DNA of 64,000 nt from Boswellia sacra (lineage: Eukaryota > Streptophyta > Magnoliopsida > Sapindales > Burseraceae): the NCBI GenBank assembly GCA_013180625.2, contig SNVD02012260.1, positions 1-64,000 of the forward strand. The letters run 5' to 3'. The notes beneath the pieces were generated by a model, which had not been told where the DNA came from, did no database searches, and saw nothing but the letters and a program-made list of their open reading frames with translations. The translations under genes were made by a program, and so were the position numbers. Below, piece by piece: positions 23,004-33,308 of the stretch (within the stretch, counting starts at the first letter, position 1; each line of letters opens with the position of its first letter).

Positions 23004-25005
23004 TAAGTAGATAACATAGTTGGTCCACAAGAAGTGTAGACATAATTAAACTGTATAAAACTTGAAACATGACACCAATAAAATGTGAAGTAGACCGACA
23101 AAGCAAATAACGATACCAAGCTAAATCCATCATTTGGTACATAATCTCCAAAGCATAACCCCTTTACTATGAAAACAAATACAAGTAGCCAGGGAAAATT
23201 AATCACAAGCTGATGTTGACGTTGATGATGGTGGTGGCCCTGAATCATCGACGTACACAACCTCTTCTACAGTAACTAATTAAGCCTCAGGAACAAAACC
23301 TTACAAACAGGCATATTGAAAACAAAGTTACTTTCAAAAAATAGAAGCAAATAAAATTTAAATGTTGAGTAAAATGAATAAATAAATAAGTTTGAATTAA
23401 AAAATATCATAGATAATAAATGATTCGATAACTAAAATACTAACCAACTCCAGAACTTTCTAAACCGCTATTAGAAATTAGATTGAAATAGATAGTTAAA
23501 TTATTCGAATTATAAATTTCATCATTCTAATTTAAAACTGTCAACAGAGATAAAAAAAAAGAGTACATCCGTTATAGAGCAATTAATATGGTAAAGTTAA
23601 AGTGGGTTCTTTTTAATAGAAGAGGAAATTGAAAAATAGATAATAGTAATTTAGCTTGAAAGAAACAAAATGAAGCTTATCATGAAGAAGCTAGGTGGGT
23701 CCCTGCCTTCTTAAAACTCAGGACTCACAGGCCCATTATCTTCACCTCTAAAATCTGCCATTCTCTCTCAACTATAATATAGAAAATGGCTCCTATCTAG
23801 ATTTCTAGAAACACCTTCTTATTCAATTCTTGCAAAGTAGCCCCCTATATGATGATTATTGATAAGGACTCCTACCAAATCAAACACTTTCCTTCAAGCT
23901 AGCAAAATCTATCTCTTTACCAAATAGTGAATTTCATAAAACACTTTTCAACTCTACCCATTTGCAATATTCACGTAACTTCATCAACTATGTCAACAAC
24001 AAGAGAAATCTCCTAAAAATTATAGGTTGTTGTTGTGGCAAGCTGAAACCAAACTAGTTACAGCAAGAACATAGTATTCCACCGTAGCCTTTGTTACTGC
24101 TGTAGTGATGGTGGCTGATTTGGTTTTGATTACCCCTAACCCTAAAGATTGTATGCATTTGAAATTGCCAAAATGGTTTAAAGAGAATAAGTAGAAGCTA
24201 TTACAATTTTAATTTCAATTTTGCTTAACAGAGGATAAATCAAAGCAAATGAGCAACAAAACTTACTAGGTAACGAGAAACGACTAACGAGCTGCCATTA
24301 GTTATGAATGCAAGAATGAGAATCGAGAGCAAGTGCTGATGAGTTGAGGATTCACTCACTGATGGAGGTACGAATGCAAGAGTAGAAGTGAGCAACGACA
24401 AAGAGAAGGCTACAATCCATAATAATTCACTCATGATGAAGGATGAAATGAATGCGAATGCAATGGTGCTAGAAATTAGGGATTTACAAAAATAGAAATG
24501 ACAAATGAGGTATACAAATTTTTTATTTTGGTGGGTTTGACTGGGCCTAGGTTTGGGTTATATTGTTGGGCTTTTATGAATTATTTTAGTAAAATAATTT
24601 ATGAGTTTAAGGGGTTATATTTAAGAATTCAAAATTGATAGATTAAATTGATATAGTTTTATAATTACAATTACGTACCACAGGTTTAATTTCGGGTCCT
24701 TGGCACTGGCCGGGAAGAAAAATTGCAACCCAGCCCGGACCAATTACCCCAGTTTTTTGGGCAATTCCCCAGCCCCAGATGGCCTGGTTTTCAGGGTCCC
24801 CGGCCCCAGCCAGGTTGTTTTGCCATTCCTAGTAGAGACAACTTAAAAAATTCATCAAAAAATTAAGTAGTTAAAAATTTTCAATGAAACCAATTTTAAA
24901 CAAACTCTTGAGATGTCTATTTTAACACATATAAACTTGAGACTCAAAATCAAAGTAAGATAATTGTAGAATTTTTGAAATCCTATACTGTTAACTGTAA
25001 AAGCC

Positions 25006-25516
25006 TAGGGCTGATTAAGTTTATTTATATAAGTTTATTGCCAACCCCGACCCTGGCCCCCGCCTCCAATTTTTGAATCTGACCCCAAGAAATTCCCCAC
25101 GATTTTTTTCTAGGGCTAGGGCCGAGTTTTCCAATAACCCGGGATCAAAGTCCAAGTTGTATATACATATATATATATTTTTAATTCTAAAACCTTTTAA
25201 TATTCTATATATATTTTTGGCAGTCACAAGTTAATGCAAAATGGGCTGTAGCCCAGTGGTAGTGCATTGTGTTGCTTTAATGTGCAATAAGGAAGGATTT
25301 GAGCCTTGGGTGTAGCTTTTTTCATTTAATTTTTTAAAGTATGGCATGGGATAGGCTGGGCTTGGGGCTTTGGGTTGTTTGGCTATTTTAAAAAAATTAG
25401 AAAATGGGTTTAGATTTATATAAGGGGCTATAAGTATGTATTGCAACTTAAGGGATATGAAATTTATTTGACATAATCTTAATTTTAATTGCATCCTGAG
25501 TTCAATTTTGGGTCCT
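25006..25516. mobile_element. Second hAT-like element, left part (split by copy A)
   Basis: It is homologous to the ends of the 21640-24831 element: CTAGGGCTG, CCCCGACCCTGG, and a shared TTTTAATTCT / GCAAAATGGGCTG stretch. It stops where copy A begins, in the shared phrase GGGTCCT, and continues at 34718-34873. A tRNA-like segment (AGCCCAGTGGTAGTGCATTG ... GGATTTGAGCC, about 25245-25310) lies inside. Confidence 0.6.
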
Positions 25517-26926
25517 TGATAGGTGTCTATTTATGTATTACTTTTATATCAATTCGTCCATGTTTCTTTGCTATATTCCTTGGTATTTTTATGTTTTTGT
25601 GTGGTTTTGATGTTTGTAGGAGTTTTGGAGCAACTTGCACAAAAATGGAGTAAAACCCTTCATTTTCACCTCTGCTAGTCAGTGATCTTCTCGGATTTAA
25701 TTGTATTGATATACAATGAACCCGATGACATGTTATATACCGTTGGAAAGCTCTCGAAGTCTATTTTCTGGAGAAATTTACGGTTTATAAATCCATTCAG
25801 TGTACCAAAAGTTGTAATCAAAACAGTGTGAGATGTATAGAAATATAATTCCACAAGTCACTGTAGCATGTATAATACGGGGCACTGTAGCAATTCACTG
25901 TAGCAGAGTATTTAAACACATTTTAGGGTTTTATTTTGATAACTTGAAGAGGGGAGAACGTGGTGGAGGCTGCAGCTCTGGAATTCTTTCATCTCTTGGA
26001 GTTCTTGAAGGAGAAAGGAAGCTTGGAAAGAGGAAGAACTACAATCCAAAGAGAATTACATCAAATTTGCTAAGTTTTTCCCTTCCCTTTCATTTTCTGG
26101 AATGTCTCCATGTTGTATTGTATTTACCACGTTCTTAAACATGTGTAACTGAATCTGAATTGGTTGAGGGTGATTTCAAAGCCCCTGATATGGTTTTTGT
26201 AAGTTGATTGTGTAAGGAATTGTTATCCAATTCTCTAATTGAAGTTGCTTGTATTCTCCCATATTTAATGCTTATGATTGCTTGCTGATTGTATTTGAGT
26301 GGCCAACTGAATATAATCTGGTTGTGATTTATTGCTAGACTAGAAATCTTGATCCGTAATTGTCTTGAATTTCTAATCATTAGTAGCAAAATTGTGATCA
26401 GAGATTACAATTGGAGAATATAACCTAAGTTAAATAATCCGAGCTTGTGTGTTTATTGCTTAGATCAACCTATCTTTCTTATCATAATGCATCCATTGAA
26501 TTAAACTCAGAGAGCTTGTTCTAGGTTGTTTAATGGATAGAGATTAAATAAAGAGCTTGTTTTATTTAACAACAAAGTAAGGAAAGATTGGGGTAATAGA
26601 GCTTGTTATTATCTACGGTTGATAACTTCAATGCTGTAATTAGATGACAATTCTACAATTAATTCGCAAATCCATATCTTGTGATAGAGAAGGATCCCTT
26701 AACCAGCTTTCTCTCATTGATTTTTCATTCGAATTAACTTTCTGTTTTGTTATTCTTTGTTTGCATTATTATTTCACTTAGTTAATCAATCAACAAAACC
26801 CCCCATTTGTTCTGTTGTGGCTATAAAATAACAAATTCAATTAGAATCAATCCTCGTGGGAACGATATCTTACTTATCACTTTATTACTTGTGCGACTAG
26901 TATACTTGCTAGTTTCGAACGCATCA
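25517..26926 (+). mobile_element. 5' LTR of copy A
   Basis: 1410 bp, TGATAGGTGTC to CGAACGCATCA, followed at once by the tRNA-Asp PBS. Confidence 0.95.
25859..25916 (+). promoter_or_regulatory. Putative LTR core promoter: CACTGTAGCA boxes and TATA-like box
   Basis: CACTGTAGCA occurs at 25859 and 25883, and TCACTGTAGCA at 25896; TATTTAAA follows at 25909-25916. The cluster recurs in every family LTR (for example 33653-33708). This is the expected form of a U3 promoter, so transcription would start shortly after 25916. The role is inferred from position. Confidence 0.5.
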
Positions 26927-26932
26927 AGTTTT

Positions 26933-26950
26933 TGGCGCCGTTGCCGGGGA
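26933..26950 (+). promoter_or_regulatory. tRNA-Asp primer binding site (copy A)
   Basis: TGGCGCCGTTGCCGGGGA lies 6 bases after the LTR end. It matches the 3' end of plant tRNA-Asp, the usual primer of Athila/Tat Gypsy elements. Confidence 0.88.
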
Positions 26951-27039
26951 TTGATTTTCTAATCGATTTGTTATTTTGTTTTCATTGTTGATTCATATTT
27001 TCTTTGTTTTTCTTTTCTGATTGTTTGTGTTTAGACAAC

Positions 27040-29029
27040 ATGGCAGTAAACTTCTATCAATTCAGTAGCGGATTTGAGCCACAAGTACCATGGAGAGTAA
27101 ATGAGGTAAGCACTCCGAACATTGAACAACAACTTTCTGAGCTAACCTCTCTTGTGGAAAACATGGCTGTAGGAGATATGCAAAAATCTTATGAATGTGG
27201 GATATATTCTACGATGGAGCATCCAATCGACATGTATCCAACTTTACAAGAAGAATATATGGAACAAGCCAATGCCATGGGTGGATTTCCAGGACAAACG
27301 AGGCAATGGTATGATCCTTTCTCTAGTACTTACAATGCTGGATGGGAAGATCAACATAATTTCAGTTACTGGAATCATCAACCAATCACTCCAAAATGTG
27401 ATACCAAATCGGCCACAAAGTTTCAATCAACCTAGAGTGCAGCAACCATTTCAAATGCAACCACCACCAATGCCACATCCAGCACCGCAACCAGCTTTGC
27501 AAAACTCAGGTATGTCTCTCGAAGATATTGTTAATGCACTTGCCACTAACACAATGCAATTCCAGCAGGAAACTGGGGCAAGTATCCAAAACCTGGCAAA
27601 TCAAATGGGACAATTGGCTACTAGCATGAGCAAATTCGAGGGCCAAGACTCAGAAAAATTATCTTCTCAAACGGTGATCAATCCAGGAGAGAATGTTAGT
27701 GCGATAACTTCACGAGGTGGAGAGCAATTAGATGTCCTACCAAAGAAATCACAAACTGATGAAGGAGATGACACCACTTCCACCATGAACAAAACACTGA
27801 CTTCTCAGGTAAATCCTATAACTCCCATTCCTTCATATGTTTCTCCTCCACTTTTTCCTAGTAGATTTGCAAAATCGAAGGAGGAACAAGAACAAGAAAT
27901 CCTGGAAACTTCTCACAAAATCGAGGTAAATATACCACTTCTGGATGCTATCGAGCAAGTACCTTGTTATACAAAATGTCTCAAGGAGTTATGCACCAGC
28001 AAGAGGAAGTTAAAAGGAAATGAGAAAGTAAGTGTGGGGGAAAATGTTTCAGCTGTTTTACAAAGAAAAATTCCTCCGAAATACAAAGATTCAGGTACGT
28101 TCACCATTACATACACCATTGGTAAAACTAAGTTTGAAAGAGCTACGTTAGATTTAGAAGCATTTATTAACATCATGCCAAATTCTATTTATGCTTCTTT
28201 AAATCTTGGACCTTTTGTGGAAACTGATATTACCATTCAACTTACCAAAAGTGTTGTGGAAGATGTGCTTGTGCAGGCGAATCAATTGGTTTTCCCAGCA
28301 AACTTCTATGTCCTTGAAATAGAGGATGAGACATCCCCTAATCCAACACCGATTCTTTTAGGGAGACCATTCTTGAAAACTGCTAGAACCAAGATTGATG
28401 TTCATGATGGCACTCTGACCATAGAGTTTGATGGCAAGGTGATATGTTTTAATATTTTTGAGGAAATGAGGTACTCTAATTCTGTTTTTGCAGTTGACGT
28501 TATTGATTATTTGCCACAACAATGTTTTGAGTTAACTCGCAAGAATAGAGTGGATGTTGCTATTAGTGAACACATAAGGATAGAAAGTTTCAAAGAACCA
28601 AGAAAGCTGATACAAGTGTCTAAAGAAGTAGAGGAAGCTGTGACAAGCTTGGATGAGACTATAGCTATCACCACAAATAGGTATGATGTTTCGTACATTG
28701 AATTGCCTTATCTAATGAGAAAAACTTCTTCCTTCTGTGATGAAAGCCAATACCTGGAGCTTAAGTCACTTCCAGATCATTTGAATCATGGATTCTTGGG
28801 TGAGAATGATACTTTGCGAGTTACAATGGAAATGGGCCTTGCACGAATACAAGAAGAGAAACTCGTCCGAATACTTACAGATCACAAAATAGCTATTGAG
28901 TGGACAATTGTTGACATCCAAGGCCCATCCATATGCATTGACCATATCTTGTTAGAAGAGGGATCCAAGCCCATTAGAGAAGCACAACGGAAATTGGATC
29001 CTCCCATGATGGAACCAACGTCGGGCTAA
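27040..29029 (+). pseudogene. Truncated gag/protease of Athila-like ancestry (copy A)
   Basis: It starts MAVNFYQFSSGFEP. A 1-bp insertion near 27395 (CCAAAATG against CCAAATG in copy B) shifts the frame; the second frame then runs open to 29029. The degenerate zinc knuckle is at about 27195-27235 (C-x2-Y-x4-H-x4-Y). Then come a Pro/Gln-rich gag tail, a protease-like domain with LDLEAFINIMP (D-L-E in place of D-L-G) and LLGRPFLKTA, a PR-RT linker (LKSLPDHLNHGFLGEND) and the first residues of RT (ILLEEGSKPIREAQRKLDPP). It then jumps to MEPTSG and a stop, with the rest of pol deleted. The downstream GGGAGGCAACCCAA phrase is typical of the DNA after pol in Athila elements. Confidence 0.78.
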
Positions 29030-29348
29030 GGACGTTAAACCAAGCGCTTATTGGGAGGCAACCCAATGTTTTTGAAAAATAAAAAAAAAAGAAGAAAAGA
29101 AAAATAAAATGCGGTAATAATGATCGATTTTTGTGTCTCGAGGAGATTCCTTTCATAGGCCATCAAATTGATCAGGTTTTATCTCTCTTTGCCATCTGTC
29201 TCATTTGTTTTTATATTTTTTACTTGTTTTTGACTTTTTTGTTTGTGTATGTTGTTATCTCTTTTATGTGTCTTTAGTTTCGTTTCTGCTCTTTTCTTTT
29301 CCTTTATTTTGTTCAATTTGATTACTCTGTGCTTTGAGCTCATTTGTG

Positions 29349-29450
29349 CAGCAGCTTGTGGAAACATCCAAACGGAAGTTGAAGTCATTCGCCAAAGGTT
29401 TGAAACGTGCATATCTTGGAGAAAAACAAACCCGATCGCATTATCGGTAA
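29349..29450 (+). pseudogene. Scrap of a PR-RT linker from a second retroelement
   Basis: One frame reads KLKSFAKGLKRAYLGEKQT and then stops. This resembles the short linker between protease and reverse transcriptase in plant Gypsy pol. Another such linker is already present near 28760, so this would be a second one just before ORF2. Copy C shows the same in one frame (ELKLLPEGLKRAYLGE). The segment is short and the call is tentative. Confidence 0.35.
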
Positions 29451-29473
29451 TATCTCTTCTTTTCGCCTCTTCA

Positions 29474-30028
29474 ATGGATGCCGATATCTTTCTGTCGAAC
29501 CTTCGTAAATATTTCCCTTCACTTCCTCAAAATGCTGTGTTTAAAATTTATAAAGTACGGATGACTAGACTTTGGGCGTTGATGCTCCTAAATGTGCCTG
29601 CTGATATCCGATGGCTTATCGAAGCCAAGGTGAGATTGTCCGGTGAGCCGGACATTAATCTCGCAAAATACATGCCTGGTCTAGGAAAGAGCTACTACGC
29701 CAAGAGGCGAAGAGCGAAAAGGTTACAAGTATGTTATAAATGTGCTAGATGGAATTGTAACCAGACTTGTCGTTCATTAGGTTTTGCGTCCAGGAATAGA
29801 GAAGATAAACTTTCATTTATTAAGAATGGTTTGAGTAATGAGTCGCTGGATAATGTTTTGTTAACTCTCGAGTCACATTCTTGTGGACTTGTTCAGCGTG
29901 AATTGCTTAATCTATGGACACAATTTCGTGATGAATTGCAGTGTTATAGTCTAGGGAATCTGACTAAAAACGACCCTGTTTGCCAGTTTATAAGAAAACT
30001 GGATGGGAAGCAAATCCCCGACTCATAG
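29474..30028 (+). CDS. ORF2: basic cysteine-rich protein, virus NABP-like (copy A, intact)
   Basis: 184 codons from MDADIFLSNL. Residues 1-70 include a hydrophobic stretch (LWALMLLNVPADIRWLIEA, about 33-51); then KRRRAKR at 77-83, a cluster C87-x2-C90-x4-C95-x3-C99, and an acidic/hydrophobic C-terminal part with further Cys at 137, 157 and 170. Copies A and B differ at only a few residues and keep the same stop. The closest pattern I know is the small nucleic-acid-binding protein of betaflexivirid plant RNA viruses, which also acts in silencing suppression in some species. No host plant protein was recognised. It has no introns. Confidence 0.6.
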   Translation: MDADIFLSNLRKYFPSLPQNAVFKIYKVRMTRLWALMLLNVPADIRWLIEAKVRLSGEPDINLAKYMPGLGKSYYAKRRRAKRLQVCYKCARWNCNQTCRSLGFASRNREDKLSFIKNGLSNESLDNVLLTLESHSCGLVQRELLNLWTQFRDELQCYSLGNLTKNDPVCQFIRKLDGKQIPDS

Positions 30029-30253
30029 AAGGCGTTTCAGCCGTTACTGGACGTAAAACCAGAGGAAGATGTGAGCCACAATCACAACTACTTGTATATT
30101 TGAATGTGTGTTGTTGTTGTCAATTTTTTTTTCTTGTTTCGTTTGATCTGATTATCAATGTTGTTTTTGTGTTGTTGTTGTTTGTTGATTTTGTTTGTTT
30201 TAATTTCAAGTTTTCTTTTTGACAAACCAGATGACTACCCCATGATATAAGCA

Positions 30254-30520
30254 CACGTGAAAGACAAGTGTGGAGGTTTTGTTAACCTCCGCCGAAAGTA
30301 TATCTTTACTTTTCATGCTTCACGTGGGAGACAAGTGTGGCGGTTTTGTCAAACCCCACCGAAAGTATATCTCTAATTGTCATGCTTCACGTGGGAGACA
30401 AGTGTGGCGGTTTTTTCAAACCCCACTGAAAGTTTATCTCAATTTTTTATGCACACGTGGGTGACAAGTGTGGAGGTTTCTTCAAACCCCAGCGAAAGCA
30501 TATCTATTTTTTCAAATCTC
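30254..30520 (+). repeat. Tandem G-box/hairpin array upstream of LOG (4 units, copy A)
   Basis: CACGTG recurs at 30254, 30321, 30388 and 30454 (period 66-67 bp). Each unit has GACAAGTGTGGNGGTTTTGTC, an inverted AACCYC half, and GAAAGTATATC. It ends about 190 bp before the LOG ATG. The unit count differs between copies (three at 2283-2500), as expected for tandem DNA. Confidence 0.78.
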
Positions 30521-30712
30521 GGGGTGATAAATCTGCATCGAGCAACCCCCACCGAAATTATGTCCCCATGTGTCAAATTTGAGAGTTTTACGTGTGTATA
30601 TATATCCAATCTCCATATTTTCAAACGTCATTATTATAACCTGTCTTACACTTGAAAAGCATATTACCTAACGTGCATCATTGTCTTACACAAGGTTAGA
30701 GCACTTGTAGAA

Positions 30713-31362
30713 ATGGAGAAAACACCAATTCGGCGACTCCAAAATATATGCGTATTTTGTGGATCGCAATTTGGTAAAGATGGAGAGTTTACAACAACAG
30801 CTCTTGATCTTGGTAGGACATTAGCTGCGAGGGGTATCATTTGATTTATGGAGGGGGTAGTCTTGGGTTAATGGGGTGTGTGTCGACAGCTACATCCTTG
30901 GGAGGAAGTAAAGTTCTCGGCATTATCCCTAAACCATTAGCTGTGCGAGATATCGTAGGCAACACAATCGGGGAAGAGTTACAAGTCTCTAGCATGCATG
31001 AGCGTATTGCACATATGGTTGTTAAGTCCGATGCATTTATAGCTTTACCCGGTGGTTATGGCACATTAGAGGAGATATTTCAAATCACCTCTTGGGCACA
31101 GCTAAACATCCATAAAAAACCCATTGGTTTGGTAAATGTCAATAATTTTTTTGATGGTTTGTTGTCTTTTCTTGATCAAGCTGTAGAAAAAAACTTCATC
31201 TCACCGTCAGCGAGGCAAATGCTGGTTACAGCTTCAACGGTAGGGGAGTTAATTGACAAACTACAAGAATTCGTCTATTCGCCTGATCCAACAACAGCTC
31301 GGATTGATTGGTTTGGAGAAGGCAATAAGAGGCGTAAACTGGATTTAACGCTCCATCTGTAA
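30713..31362 (+). pseudogene. LOG-type cytokinin-activating enzyme, frameshifted copy
   Basis: It is homologous along its whole length to the 651-bp intact copy, but 650 bp long. One base is missing near 30835 (GGGTATCATTTG against GGGTATTCATTTG), around codon 42, just before the GGGSLGLMG motif. From 30841 the frame is open again and holds GGGSLGLMG, MHER and PGGYGTLEE to the normal stop. Translation from the true start would end early; an internal start would lack the first strand of the Rossmann fold. Probably inactive. Confidence 0.87.
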
Positions 31363-33293
31363 TCTATATCTGCTGGTTTGCTTTGTTTTCGTTTGCTTTC
31401 TTTTTATTGTGTTTATTTGAGTTTTTTTTATGTCATTTCTTTTTGAGTTTTTTTTTTCAGGTTGTTTCTTTCGTCCCAGGTAATATTTTCTAATCTTAAT
31501 TTTTAGAGTGGTGGCTTAAAAAGTTTAAGTCCTCTTGAAACGCATTCTGGATCTCTTTAATCCAGAACGGCTGAATAAGGAGGCTAACCTTTAAACTTTT
31601 TAGACCCATTCTAACTGACTTGTTTTTGTTTGCTGGTTTGTTGGACTTTGTTATTTTATGAGTAAGTTTGGTTTTATGTAATTTAGAGTTGTTATGTGTT
31701 ATCTTTATTAGTTTCGATTCAAAAAGAGAAATTTGTGGAAAACAACTTGAGAATGGCAGAATATGGGGTTTCTTGAAACCTTGAAATGCATTCTCTCGAC
31801 ATAAATCTGTAGTTTGTTTATTTCATGTTGTTTGAAGCGTCTTGTTTCTTGTTTTGATCTTTCTAATAAAGGTATATAGGCTGGAAACCTTAAGTCTGCG
31901 GGCTACTGGTCTTAAGGATTGTTGAAATATACAATCTTGACTCAGGTGTAACAACGCCACGTACCTCTTTTCTGGCATTTTGTGGGTCGATGATAAGATA
32001 ATGATTGAATTAAGAATAACTCTTGGAAAATGATAAATGATGTATGGTTCTGTGTGCTTGAAATGTTTATTGGTTTTCGCTTTGCTTTTGATTCCTTGCA
32101 CAACATTGAGCACTGAGCTATTATTACTGAGTTATTTGTTCACTTAGAGAAAGTTTATGTAATTTAAATGTTTCTTCAGATTTCAATGAACTCTAGAACT
32201 TGTTTGATGGTCACTCGAGGCGAAATCCTAGACTGTGCAACATTAGGGAAATGATTTAGGCCATCTTTGGATCGTTTGAGCCTTAAGAGCCAACCTTTAC
32301 TAAAATTGATCCCTAGTTACCCCTTTGAGCCTCTGTAAACCTTTTTCTTTGTTAATTCACTAAAAGATTTACTAACCTCAATTGAATTTGTTTCAAACAG
32401 TTTATCCCTTACCTATGAGCATGTAAATCATTCGCAATTACATTTTGAGCTATGTTCTGGTTTTGGGAAGTTAGAGGAGGTTCGATTGTGCCATGAGCAA
32501 TGCAAGTGAGTTTTATTATGTACTTATCTTCCATGCACTTACACATTGAGGACAATGTGTTGTTTAAGTGTGGGAGAGGGGAAGTGTAAAAAAGAAAAAA
32601 AGAAGAAGAAAAATGAAAAAAAAAAAAGAGAACAAAAGAAGAAGAATAATAGATCTATACCCTTTGAGTGTTCTTAAAAAGAATAAAACAACAAAGTGTG
32701 GGGGTGTAGTTTTCTTTTGTTTTCTACCAAAAAAAAAAGACTGAGTGTTCTAAATAAGTTTGGGGGAGTAACCTGATGAATTGAAATAAGTTGTGTTATA
32801 AGGGTTGAGCTCTACATAGTCTTGAATGATTTATGTGTTTGTGGGTGATTTGAGCCAAATTATTATCCTTCATCATACCTTCACCCAAGCCAAACGTTAC
32901 AAGCTTAATAAAGTCCCTACTTGATCCTTAGTGTTGTGCTTGTCTACATTAGTGGAGAGTGACTTGAAAAGCAAGCCTATGAAGTTCATTTATACGCACA
33001 TCTTCACTATTAAATATGATTCATTTTTATGCATAAACTCATCCGAGTTACAAGTGATTAGGTGAGAATGGCTCTACACACACACTTGAGGAATTGAAGT
33101 AAGCGAAGCTAATCTTTGTAATGAGATTCTTGATCAAATGCATTATTTTGAAGTTTTCCTTGGGTTATAATTAAGTATAATCTTTGAGGCCTATTTGCAA
33201 GTTGAAGCATTTGTGTGTTTTAATTTTTCTTTGATTCTGTTTCGGTTTAGTTTGTTTCGTATCATTTTAGTTGCTCGAGGACTAGCAAAGTCT
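31363..33293 (+). other. Noncoding 3' region of copy A
   Basis: About 1.9 kb without a gene. It holds the 86-nt hairpin, A/G-rich runs near 32590-32650, and repeated polypurine-like motifs (AAGTGTGGGAGAGG near 32569, AAAGTGTGGGGGTG near 32693, AGTTTGGGGGAG near 32757). The same region occurs in all copies. Confidence 0.7.
31517..31602 (+). other. Conserved 86-nt double hairpin downstream of LOG (copy A)
   Basis: A perfect 12-bp outer stem (TAAAAAGTTTAA with TTAAACTTTTTA) encloses a perfect 8-bp inner stem (TTCTGGAT, loop CTCTTTA, ATCCAGAA). It lies about 155 bp after the LOG stop and is kept in copies B, C and, with mismatches, in the first copy. Confidence 0.7.
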
Positions 33294-33308
33294 AAGTGTG
33301 GGGGAATT
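33294..33308 (+). promoter_or_regulatory. Polypurine tract of copy A
   Basis: AAGTGTGGGGGAATT lies directly against the TG of the 3' LTR. Confidence 0.85.

Larger units (their letters stand above)
21640..24831. mobile_element. hAT-like non-autonomous DNA transposon (about 3.2 kb)
   Basis: The left end AGGGATGGCAAAACC and the right end GGTTGTTTTGCCATTCCTA are inverted copies with GC-rich subterminal CCCCGGC-type DNA. The flanks ACAGAGAC (21632-21639) and GTAGAGAC (24832-24839) agree at 6 of 8 bases, fitting an 8-bp hAT duplication. No transposase is found inside. The interior holds a MITE, a 47-bp tandem repeat and AT-rich DNA without a supported gene. Confidence 0.65.

Noticed and set aside
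25833..26138. A 101-codon frame inside the LTR, also open at 33625-33930 and 47901-48206
   Set aside because: It lies across the promoter and TATA box of the LTR, is broken in other LTRs, and similarity among recent copies is expected without coding selection.
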